A stretch of 64,000 bases of DNA from Stenomitos frigidus_A (GTDB lineage: Bacteria; Cyanobacteriota; Cyanobacteriia; Leptolyngbyales; Leptolyngbyaceae), in contig NZ_CAWNSW010000105.1 of assembly GCF_963877135.1 (NCBI RefSeq), positions 1-64,000 of the forward strand, given 5' to 3'. The notes beneath the pieces were generated by a model that saw only the letters and a program-made list of their open reading frames with translations, did not search any database and was not told where the DNA came from. How positions within the stretch are numbered: the first letter of the stretch is position 1; the number at the start of each line of letters is the position of its first letter. This document shows, piece after piece, positions 23,709 to 31,253 of this stretch. Both the position numbers and the translations under genes were made by a program.

Positions 23709-26700
23709 GTCAACGACTGCCACCGCTACCGGGCGAATGGATCGATCGCACTCAGCCGATCGACTTCACGTTTGAAGGCACAACCTTTCGAGGCTACGCA
23801 GGCGATACCATCAGTAGCGCGTTGTGGGCAGCGGGTCAGCACATTTTGGGACGTAGCTTCAAATATCATCGTCCACGTGGGCTGTTGAGCTTTGCCAATC
23901 ACGACATCAACACGCTGATGCAAGCTGGTCAGGTGCTGAATGTTCGAGCAGATGTCACGCCGTTAGAAGCGGGAATGGCGCTCACCGCCATTAATACGGT
24001 GGGTGGCGTGATGGGCGATCGTGCCAGCGTCCTCAACTTCTTTTCACCCTTTCTGCCCGTTGGTTTCTACTACAAAGCCTTTTTAGATCGAAAACTCTTC
24101 CCTTTTTGGGAACGCCTGATTCGCCGCATGACTGGGTTAGGCGAAGGCGATCCATCAACGCCCCACATTCGCACACCCAAACGCTACGACTTTTGTGATG
24201 TGTTGGTAATTGGTGCGGGTGTTTCCGGACTGGCAGCGGCTCTGGCAGCAGCGAATGCAGGCGCAGATGTGGTCGTTGTTGATGAGAATGCGAAAGCTGG
24301 TGGGTCGGGCAGTTATCAATTGGGCGGTGATGGTTCTCTCGCCGAGAAAACCAATGAATTGCTGGCGGCGATCGCCACCCATCCCACTATTCGCCTCTAC
24401 ACGGGAACACAGGCAGCAAGCTATTACGCCGATCACTGGATTCCCCTGGTCGATCGCGATCGGCTCTCCAAAATGCGGGCCAAGGCAGTCATTGTTGCCA
24501 GCGGTGCTTATGAACAGCCAGCCGTTTTTCACAACAATGACCTTCCGGGTGTGATGCTGGCATCGGCTGCTCAACGGCTTATCTATCGCTATGCGGTGAA
24601 ACCCATGCAACGGGCAGTCGTTTTGGTGGCGAATAGTGATGGGTATCGAGCGGCATTGGATCTGGCGGCGCATGGGGTGATTGTGATGGCGATCGTCGAT
24701 CTGCGCCCCACTCCGGTAGTAACGGAGCTCACGCAAAGGGCGCGATCGCAGAACATTCCCATCTTTACAGGACATTGCATCTACGAAGCAAAGGGAAATC
24801 CAGCAGGCGATGGCATTTCCAGTGTGGTGATTTGTCCCTTGGATAGAAATGGTGAGCCGCTCATTGGACAGAAACGAACGATCGCCTGTGATGGCATTGC
24901 CATGAGTGTGGGTTGGGCACCGACCGCAAATTTGCTGTATCAAGCGGGTGCCAAAATGCGTTTTGATGACCACTTGCAGCAGTTTGTGCCAGATGTGTTG
25001 CCTGCGGGCGTTTTTGCCTGTGGTCGAGTCAATGGCATCTTTCAGTTTGAGCCGAAAAGGCTGGATGGCGATCGCGCTGGGATGGCAGCAGCAGCTTATC
25101 TAGATTTTGAAAACTCACACACCCACAATTCGGTATACGAGGGACTAGAGCCGAAGCAAGCAGCACCTTTCGGGGGGCGTGGGGGAGTTAGGCCCCCACA
25201 TGGCGGGGGCACGGGGGGAAGTCCCCCGGTCAGGACTGCAAACGCAGCCCAGATATTTATACACAGCAGTTCGTTCAGGAGTGAGAGTGTTTCTCATCCC
25301 TGGCCGATCGTCCCCCATCCACACGGCAAAAACTTTGTGGATTTTGACGAGGATCTGCAACTCAAAGACTTCTACAATGCTGCACAGGAAGGATTTGACA
25401 ACATTGAACTCCTCAAGCGCTACACCACGGTAGGGATGGGACCCAGCCAGGGTAAGCATTCCAACATGAATGCTCTACGAATTCTGGCACGCATTACGGG
25501 TAAAACTCCTGGAGCAGTGGGTACAACAACCGCACGACCGTTTTTCCATCCGGTGCCTCTGTCTCATCTAGCAGGGCGTGGGTTTACACCAGAGCGTCAA
25601 ACACCGCTGCATAGTTGCCATGCTGCATTGAACGCAACATTCATGCTGGCGGGGAACTGGCGGCGACCCGAATACTACGCTCAATCGGGAAAAAGCCGTG
25701 AGGAATGCATTGGGGCGGAAGCGATCGCTGTTCGTACTCAGGTCGGCATCATCGACGTGGGCACCTTGGGCAAGCTGGAAATCCGGGGTGCTGATGCGGC
25801 TGCATTTCTGGAGCGCGTCTACACCGGACGCTACGCCAATCTGAAAGTCGGGATGTCTCGCTATGCCCTGATGTTGGATGAAACGGGTGTCATTGTGGAT
25901 GATGGCGTGATTGCTCGCTTTGAAGCCGAGCATTTCTACTTCACGACAACGACATCCGGTGCAGCGAATATTTATCGCGAACTGTCGCGACTCAATACGA
26001 TGTGGCGCTTAGACTGCGGCATTGTGAACACAACAGGGGCACGATCGGCCATCAATCTAGCAGGCCCTTACGCCCGTGAAGTGCTTGCCAAACTCACCGA
26101 TCTGGATTTGTCCAGTAGCGCCTTCCCCTACCTTGGTGTGCGTCAGGCAACTGTGGCTGGCATTCCCGCTTTACTCCTACGCGTTGGTTTTGTGGGTGAA
26201 TGGGGCTATGAAATTCACGTCCCGGCAGACTCCGCGCTCGCGCTCTGGGATGCTCTGCTAGAAGCGGGTGCAGACTACGGTATTACCCCCTTTGGCGTCG
26301 AAGCGCAGCGGCTGTTGCGATTGGAGAAAGGGCACCTGATTGTTGGGCAGGATACCGACGGTTTGACCACTCCGCGAGAGGCTGGTTTGGGATGGGCTGT
26401 CAAACTGGATAAGCCATTTTTCATTGGTCAACGGAGTTTGCAAAGTATGGCAAAACGTCCGGTCAAACACACGTTGGTGGGCTTTATGCTGGAGCCATTT
26501 CAAGGGGTGCCGCCCCAAGAGTGTCATTTAGTGATCGATCGCGATGAGATTGCGGGTCGTGTCACCAGTATTGCCTACAGCCCCTCACTGCAACGGTTTA
26601 TTGGGTTGGCATACGTGAGAACAGAGTTAGCAACGATGGGCGATCGCATCTCCATTCGCCGCTCCGATGCTTCCTTTGTCACTGCAACCATCAGTCCTAC

Positions 26701-26770
26701 ACCGTTCTACGATCCTGAAAACCTCCGCCAGAAAGAATCCATTCCCAAACGTGAGGAGGTTGCGGTATGA
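23705..26770 (+). CDS. mgdC: N-methylglutamate dehydrogenase subunit C (sarcosine oxidase alpha-like)
   Basis: The large subunit has 1021 residues. A ferredoxin-like N-terminal domain without cluster cysteines (about residues 20-105, FEGTTFRGYAGDTISSALW) is followed by an NAD/FAD-binding oxidoreductase domain starting near residue 165 (VLVIGAGVSGLAAALAAAN). A GcvT-type tetrahydrofolate-binding domain occupies about 640-1000. This domain order is that of SoxA/MgdC, which passes the methyl group to tetrahydrofolate. Between the oxidoreductase domain and the conserved HPWPIVPHPHGKNFVDFDED block there is an unusual insertion of about 50 residues rich in Gly, Pro and Ser (near residues 480-530). 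A GC-rich repeat sequence in frame encodes it. The gene overlaps mgdB and mgdD by ATGA on both sides. Confidence 0.88.
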   Translation: MSQRLPPLPGEWIDRTQPIDFTFEGTTFRGYAGDTISSALWAAGQHILGRSFKYHRPRGLLSFANHDINTLMQAGQVLNVRADVTPLEAGMALTAINTVGGVMGDRASVLNFFSPFLPVGFYYKAFLDRKLFPFWERLIRRMTGLGEGDPSTPHIRTPKRYDFCDVLVIGAGVSGLAAALAAANAGADVVVVDENAKAGGSGSYQLGGDGSLAEKTNELLAAIATHPTIRLYTGTQAASYYADHWIPLVDRDRLSKMRAKAVIVASGAYEQPAVFHNNDLPGVMLASAAQRLIYRYAVKPMQRAVVLVANSDGYRAALDLAAHGVIVMAIVDLRPTPVVTELTQRARSQNIPIFTGHCIYEAKGNPAGDGISSVVICPLDRNGEPLIGQKRTIACDGIAMSVGWAPTANLLYQAGAKMRFDDHLQQFVPDVLPAGVFACGRVNGIFQFEPKRLDGDRAGMAAAAYLDFENSHTHNSVYEGLEPKQAAPFGGRGGVRPPHGGGTGGSPPVRTANAAQIFIHSSSFRSESVSHPWPIVPHPHGKNFVDFDEDLQLKDFYNAAQEGFDNIELLKRYTTVGMGPSQGKHSNMNALRILARITGKTPGAVGTTTARPFFHPVPLSHLAGRGFTPERQTPLHSCHAALNATFMLAGNWRRPEYYAQSGKSREECIGAEAIAVRTQVGIIDVGTLGKLEIRGADAAAFLERVYTGRYANLKVGMSRYALMLDETGVIVDDGVIARFEAEHFYFTTTTSGAANIYRELSRLNTMWRLDCGIVNTTGARSAINLAGPYAREVLAKLTDLDLSSSAFPYLGVRQATVAGIPALLLRVGFVGEWGYEIHVPADSALALWDALLEAGADYGITPFGVEAQRLLRLEKGHLIVGQDTDGLTTPREAGLGWAVKLDKPFFIGQRSLQSMAKRPVKHTLVGFMLEPFQGVPPQECHLVIDRDEIAGRVTSIAYSPSLQRFIGLAYVRTELATMGDRISIRRSDASFVTATISPTPFYDPENLRQKESIPKREEVAV
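25153..25265 (+). repeat. GC-rich repeat-like insertion inside mgdC
   Basis: A stretch with runs of G and C (GGGGGGCGTGGGGGAG, GGCCCCCACATGGCGGGGGC) lies in frame within mgdC at an inter-domain linker. Its GGGGGCAC and CCCCC blocks resemble the GC-rich cores of the intergenic repeats at 48278 and 51888. The boundaries are approximate. Confidence 0.45.
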
Positions 26771-27438
26771 AGACACGTCGCGTGAGTCCAGTGCATGATG
26801 TACTCCAATCTCTTGATGGATCGTGGCGTGATGTGAATAAAATGCCATCGTTGGTGACAATGCCGAATGACGCTGCGATCGCTTCCCGTTTAGGTATTGC
26901 CGATGTCTCCTGCCTGACTCGCTTCGGAGTCAAAGGAGCCAATGCAGCCGCTTGGTTATTAAATGAAGGCATCACAACACCCGATCGACCCAATACCTGG
27001 AGTCCGCTTCCCGACGGTGGCATCATTGCTCGTCTTGGTTTAACAGAATTTTTGATCGAAGACAGTTTGCACAGCCACATTGCACCACAATTGGCGGAAG
27101 CTTGTCAGCAACCACCCGCCAAAGTCTATCCCGTCTTGCGTCAGGATGCCGCGATCGTCCTTTGTGGCTCAGCGGTCAACGAACTACTGCTGCAAACCTG
27201 TAGCGTTAACTTTTGCGCTTTATCATTACTGGAGCGTCCCGTTATCCTCACCTCAATGGTGGGGGTCGCTGTGATTATTATTCCGGGGGAACGCAATGGA
27301 CAACCCTTCTATCGCCTCTGGTGTGATGGTACTTTTGGAGCATATCTGTGGCGGACGTTGGTGGCGATCGTAGAAGAGTTAGGTGGGGGGATTGTCGGCT
27401 TGGAGACAGTGATGAGGGATAAAAGTTTTGAGTTTTGA
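26767..27438 (+). CDS. mgdD: N-methylglutamate dehydrogenase subunit D (sarcosine oxidase gamma-like)
   Basis: This 223-residue protein resembles the gamma subunit of heterotetrameric sarcosine oxidase, a GcvT-like fold without its own catalytic centre. Recognisable stretches are ISRLGIADVSCLTRFGVKGANA-like (SRLGIADVSCLTRFGVKG) and the C-terminal YRLWCDGTFGAYLWRTL. It overlaps mgdC by ATGA, completing the A-(ABM-phosphatase)-B-C-D order. The product probably supports assembly of the complex. The family is divergent, so its identity rests partly on position. Confidence 0.78.
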   Translation: MKTRRVSPVHDVLQSLDGSWRDVNKMPSLVTMPNDAAIASRLGIADVSCLTRFGVKGANAAAWLLNEGITTPDRPNTWSPLPDGGIIARLGLTEFLIEDSLHSHIAPQLAEACQQPPAKVYPVLRQDAAIVLCGSAVNELLLQTCSVNFCALSLLERPVILTSMVGVAVIIIPGERNGQPFYRLWCDGTFGAYLWRTLVAIVEELGGGIVGLETVMRDKSFEF

Positions 27439-27621
27439 GTAGCGCTAGCTCCGAAGGAGCCACTTTGTGTTTCTTGTATGCCGAAGGCTTTACGCGCCGA
27501 CAAGCTAGAGAGTTCTGAGTTAATTCAAATCTCTTTACTTCCCCACTCCTCCGCCTCTCCTGCTCCTATCTTCTAACAACCAACAACTAACAACCAACAA
27601 CCATTTTCAAGGCATCCATCT

Positions 27622-28950
27622 ATGACTCCAGAAACAGCAAAGAAATTTCTAGCAGACAATCACGTCAAATTCGTCCTGGCGCAGTTCGTAGATATGCACG
27701 GCACTGCCAAAACGAAAGCCGTACCTGCCTCGCACTTTGACGACATTCTCGATCCGGGCGCAGGCTTTGCGGGCTTTGCCGTTTGGGGTCTGGCGCAACA
27801 GCCTAACAGCCATGATTTCATGGCGATCGGTGATCCATCAACCTTGAGCCTGGTGCCCTGGATGCCAGGGTTTGCCCGCATGGTTTGCGTTGGGCACGTG
27901 GATGGACAGCCCTATCCTTACGATGCTCGGTTCGTGCTGATGCAGCAGTTGGAACGGCTGAAGCAAAAAGGCTGGACGTTCTATACCGGGCTGGAACCTG
28001 AATTTAGCTTGCTGCGAAAAGATGCTCAAGGCCACATTGCTCCCGCTGATCCGACCGATACGTTGGAAAAACCCTGCTACGACTACAAAGGACTGTCTCG
28101 CAGTCGCGCGTTTATTGAAAAATTGGTGGAAAGCCTGCAAATTGCTGGCTTTGACGTGTATCAAATTGACCACGAAGATGCAAACGGTCAGTTCGAAATC
28201 AATTACACCTATACGGATTGCTTAACCTCCGCCGATCGCTACATCTTCTTCAAAATGGCAGCGTCTGAAATTGCCAAAGAGATGGGGCTGATTGCCACCT
28301 TCATGCCCAAGCCTTTTGCTAACCGCACGGGTACCGGGATGCACATGCACATGTCCATGTCGGATGGCACATCCAACATTTTTGCGGATGACAGCGATCC
28401 TCGCCATTTGGGACTGTCCAAACTGGCGTATCACTTCCTTGGTGGCTTGCTGGCTCATGCGCCTGCACTGACTGCGATCTGTGCGCCTTCCATCAACTCC
28501 TACAAACGACTGGTGGTGGGACGAGCGCTCAGTGGTGCCACCTGGGCACCTGCCTACATCACTTACGGTGACAACAATCGCTCCAGCCTGGTGCGCATTC
28601 CAGGGGGACGACTCGAATTCCGCCTTGCCGATGGTTCCTGCAATCCTTACCTAGCCGCCGCTGTCGCGATCGCTGCTGGACTGGACGGCATCGAAAATGA
28701 ACTTGATCCGGGCGACCCCCACAACATCAACCTCTACGATCTCTCCGAAGCCGACCTCAAGGACAAAGGCATTCAAACCTTGCCGCAAAGTCTGAAAGAA
28801 GCGATCGACGCCCTCGAAGCCGATACCGTGCTCACCAATGCCCTCGGCCCTCTCGCCACCGAATTCATCAGTCTCAAGCGCATGGAATGGGTCGAATACA
28901 TGCGCCATGTCTCGGACTGGGAAGTGCAGCGCTATTTGGAGTTTTTCTAA
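27622..28950 (+). CDS. gmaS: gamma-glutamylmethylamide synthetase (GlnT/GmaS type)
   Basis: A glutamine-synthetase-superfamily ligase of 442 residues. The ATP/metal motifs are GLEPEFSLLR (about residues 132-141), KPFANRTGTGMHMHMSMSDG (about 230-250) and APSINSYKRL near 290. The C-terminal RIPGGRLEFRLADGSCNPYL replaces the classical glutamate-binding loop. It is the type annotated as 'type III glutamate-ammonia ligase' (GlnT), from which GmaS differs by using methylamine. The reaction would be glutamate + methylamine + ATP giving gamma-glutamylmethylamide. mgd and mgs genes on either side strongly support GmaS over GlnT, although sequence alone cannot separate the two. A 183-base gap with cyanobacterial simple repeats separates it from mgdD. 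Confidence 0.85.
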   Translation: MTPETAKKFLADNHVKFVLAQFVDMHGTAKTKAVPASHFDDILDPGAGFAGFAVWGLAQQPNSHDFMAIGDPSTLSLVPWMPGFARMVCVGHVDGQPYPYDARFVLMQQLERLKQKGWTFYTGLEPEFSLLRKDAQGHIAPADPTDTLEKPCYDYKGLSRSRAFIEKLVESLQIAGFDVYQIDHEDANGQFEINYTYTDCLTSADRYIFFKMAASEIAKEMGLIATFMPKPFANRTGTGMHMHMSMSDGTSNIFADDSDPRHLGLSKLAYHFLGGLLAHAPALTAICAPSINSYKRLVVGRALSGATWAPAYITYGDNNRSSLVRIPGGRLEFRLADGSCNPYLAAAVAIAAGLDGIENELDPGDPHNINLYDLSEADLKDKGIQTLPQSLKEAIDALEADTVLTNALGPLATEFISLKRMEWVEYMRHVSDWEVQRYLEFF

Positions 28951-28962
28951 GCGGCTTGTTTA

Positions 28963-29125
28963 GTTGTTAGTTGGTAGTGGTTGGTTGTTAGAAGTCAGGA
29001 GTCAGAAGCCAGGAGAAAAAGCAATGACTACTCACTACCAACTAATGCCACTGACCACTAACCATCCTTGCAATTCAACACTCAACACTTCTTTAACTAA
29101 AAACTAACCACTACCAACTAACAAC
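28963..29125. repeat. inverted simple repeat between gmaS and mgsA
   Basis: GTTGTTAGTTGGTAGTGGTT at 28963-28982 is the exact complement of AACCACTACCAACTAACAAC at 29106-29125. Further CTAACAACC-like copies lie within and also at 27574-27600 before gmaS. The right arm ends five bases before the mgsA ATG, which has no ribosome-binding site, so the hairpin could influence mgsA translation. Confidence 0.55.
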
Positions 29126-29130
29126 CATCT

Positions 29131-30039
29131 ATGTGTGGCATCGTCGGCTTACTCATCAAAAATCCATCACTGCGATCGTCACTCGGTGAACTGATGGTGC
29201 CCATGCTCATTGGCATGAGCCAACGCGGTCCCGATTCTGCCGGACTCGCCGTCTTTACTGAAGCGCTGCCAGATAATCAGCGCAAATACAGCCTCTACTC
29301 TGGCAGTATCCCTGCGGGTGATCACTTCCACTGGTCAGAACTGGCGCAGACCTTTCAAACCCATTTCAATACGGCTCCCGATCTCCAAATTCACGAGAAT
29401 CAAGCCGTGCTGACCGCGAACCTGGCTCCCAGTGCCGTCAAGCAATGGCTACAAGACCACTATCCACACATCCATCTCTTGTCTATCGGACGGGCGATCG
29501 ACCTGTACAAAGATGCCGGTAGTCCGACTAGCATTGCCGATCGCTATCACTTCAAAGACCTGCAAGGCTCCCATCTCGTCGGGCATACCCGCATGGCAAC
29601 CGAATCTGCCGTCACGCCTGCCCACGCCCATCCCTTTACGGCCGGCGAAGATTTCTGCCTCGTCCACAATGGCTCTCTTTCCAATCCCTACGAAATTCGC
29701 CGCAAGCTTGAACATCACGGCATTCACTTTGAAACCGACAACGATACCGAAGCCGCCTGCCGCTTTCTCGAATGGCGGATGCAGGAAGGTGATGATTTGA
29801 AAGCAGCCATTCAGAAAGGCTTTGAAGCGCTTGATGGTTTCTATACCTTTCTCATGGGCACAGCAGATAAGTTGGCGTTGGTGCGTGATGCCTTTGCCTG
29901 CAAGCCTGCTGTGGTCGCAGAGACGGATGATTACGTGGCGATCGCCTCCGAATTTCGCTCGCTCGCTCATCTTCCCAACATTAATCATGCTCACATCTAT
30001 GAACCCGCACCCGAGGAAATGTACGTATGGACGGTGTAA
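29131..30039 (+). CDS. mgsA: N-methylglutamate synthase subunit A (class-II amidotransferase)
   Basis: This is an Ntn-type class-II glutamine amidotransferase of 302 residues, also annotated GlxB-like. The mature nucleophile is Cys2 in MCGIVGLL. GMSQRGPDSAG, HTRMATESAV and VHNGSLSN mark the GATase fold. In MgsABC this subunit would handle the gamma-glutamylmethylamide. Together the three subunits make N-methylglutamate from gamma-glutamylmethylamide and 2-oxoglutarate. The gene has no obvious ribosome-binding site, and a hairpin arm lies just before its ATG. It overlaps mgsB by 13 bases. Confidence 0.87.
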   Translation: MCGIVGLLIKNPSLRSSLGELMVPMLIGMSQRGPDSAGLAVFTEALPDNQRKYSLYSGSIPAGDHFHWSELAQTFQTHFNTAPDLQIHENQAVLTANLAPSAVKQWLQDHYPHIHLLSIGRAIDLYKDAGSPTSIADRYHFKDLQGSHLVGHTRMATESAVTPAHAHPFTAGEDFCLVHNGSLSNPYEIRRKLEHHGIHFETDNDTEAACRFLEWRMQEGDDLKAAIQKGFEALDGFYTFLMGTADKLALVRDAFACKPAVVAETDDYVAIASEFRSLAHLPNINHAHIYEPAPEEMYVWTV

Positions 30040-30707
30040 CCTTCGACCTCGCCCAAACGCCCCTGCGCGAAGTCAACCGCTTTCTCCATCAACCATTAAG
30101 CGGTCAAACCATCCGCATTCTGAATGCTGACGGTGCTCACAACATCGCGGTCGGTTTAGATTCGCCTGTAGAAGTCGAAATTGCGGGGCATGCGGGCTAT
30201 TACGCGGCTGGCATGAACCAACTGGCAAACGTCACCATTCTCGGTAATGCCGGCCCCGGTGTTGCCGAAAACATGATGTCAGGACGAGTCCACGTCAAAG
30301 GCTTTGCTTCCGTTGCTGCTGGAGCGTCTGCCCAGGGCGGCTTACTGGTAATCGATGGCGATGCTAGTCTGCGCTGTGGTATTTCCCTCAAAGGAGCCGA
30401 TATTGTGGTGGGTGGCAGCGTCGGCAGCTTCTCTGCGTTCATGGCACAAGCCGGACGAATCGTGATTTGCGGCAACGCAGGCGATGCCCTCGGCGATTCT
30501 CTCTACGAAGCCATCATCTACGTACGCGGCACCATCAAATCACTCGGTGCCGATGCCCAAATTGAGCCTATGACCGATGCTGATTACGAAGCCGTGGGCG
30601 AACTTCTCGCCAAAGCCGGTTTTTCTCACGATGCAAAAGAATTCAAACGCATTGCCTCTGCCAAGCAGCTTTATCACTGGAACGCCGATGCCAATCAGGA
30701 GTATTAA
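30027..30707 (+). CDS. mgsB: N-methylglutamate synthase subunit B (GXGXG domain)
   Basis: This 226-residue protein is the GXGXG-type right-handed beta-helix seen at the C-terminus of large glutamate synthase. Repeated glycine turns are clear (ILGNAGPGVAENMMSG, VVGGSVGSF, VICGNAGDALGDSLYE). It is annotated GlxC-like in other genomes. It should form the structural partner that links amidotransferase and FMN-binding subunits. Its start overlaps the end of mgsA by 13 bases, so translation is coupled. The mobile-repeat-like element and a small antitoxin-like gene lie between it and mgsC. Confidence 0.85.
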   Translation: MDGVTFDLAQTPLREVNRFLHQPLSGQTIRILNADGAHNIAVGLDSPVEVEIAGHAGYYAAGMNQLANVTILGNAGPGVAENMMSGRVHVKGFASVAAGASAQGGLLVIDGDASLRCGISLKGADIVVGGSVGSFSAFMAQAGRIVICGNAGDALGDSLYEAIIYVRGTIKSLGADAQIEPMTDADYEAVGELLAKAGFSHDAKEFKRIASAKQLYHWNADANQEY

Positions 30708-30771
30708 GTATCTTCATTCTGATGCGATCGCATTCGCTAGGATAGAGCAAGCGCCTGCTATAAATGATCAA

Positions 30772-30871
30772 ACACATTTTGGGTTTACGCAAACCTCGGA
30801 GGTTTTAACCAAACATTGAACTCTATGACCAGCTTTAGTGCTTAAACCTCCGAGGTTTTGGCAAAATGTGT
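30772..30871. repeat. 100-base inverted-repeat element with CCTCGGAGG cores
   Basis: The ends are ACACATTTTG (30772-30781) and CAAAATGTGT (30862-30871). Inside are two copies of a palindrome-like core, AAACCTCGGAGGTTTT (30791-30806) and AAACCTCCGAGGTTTT (30844-30859). The same core forms the hairpin at 37419-37451. It is a non-coding element of MITE or REP type, inserted between mgsB and mgsC. Confidence 0.6.
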
Positions 30872-30909
30872 AAATCCTAACATTGAGAGACGATGAAGAG
30901 TGAGGCTAG

Positions 30910-31185
30910 ATGGAATCGATTATTAAAACTATTATCACCAAGTTAAATTCCTTGCCTCAAACGAAGTTACATGAAGTGTTGGACTTTGTTGAATTTGTCA
31001 CTTGGCAAGAACAGCACACAGCACAATCTAGCCTCAGCAATCTAGATACGACCATGAGAGATCAAGACTTTGAAACTCTCACAAATCAACTTTTAGATGA
31101 ATTCGACAAATGTGTTGACCCCAATCTGCCTTTGCTATCAGACTATGCAGTGAGCCGCGCAGGGATTTATGAGGAGCACCCCTAA
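30910..31185 (+). CDS. small antitoxin-like protein (DUF2281-type)
   Basis: The N-terminus MESIIKTIITKLNSLPQTKLHEVLDFVEFVTW (with LPQTKLHEVLDFVEFV as core) is typical of short cyanobacterial proteins of the DUF2281/VapB-like kind that precede toxin genes. Here no toxin follows; mgsC starts 68 bases later. The C-terminal part (DEFDKCVDPNLPLLSDYAVSRAGIYEEHP) also matches the family's ending. It is therefore an orphan, inserted within the mgs genes together with the repeat before it. A role in methylamine metabolism is unlikely. Confidence 0.6.
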   Translation: MESIIKTIITKLNSLPQTKLHEVLDFVEFVTWQEQHTAQSSLSNLDTTMRDQDFETLTNQLLDEFDKCVDPNLPLLSDYAVSRAGIYEEHP

Positions 31186-31253
31186 ACAGTGAACTACTTT
31201 ATCCTGCTACGTTTTGCCGATCGCTCCTAGCCACTTCACACGACTGTAAGAAC

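Noticed and set aside
24155..24973. Antisense 272-codon open frame inside mgdC
   Set aside because: The plus-strand gene is clearly coding. The antisense product is His/Cys-rich with no domain, as expected for a shadow frame.
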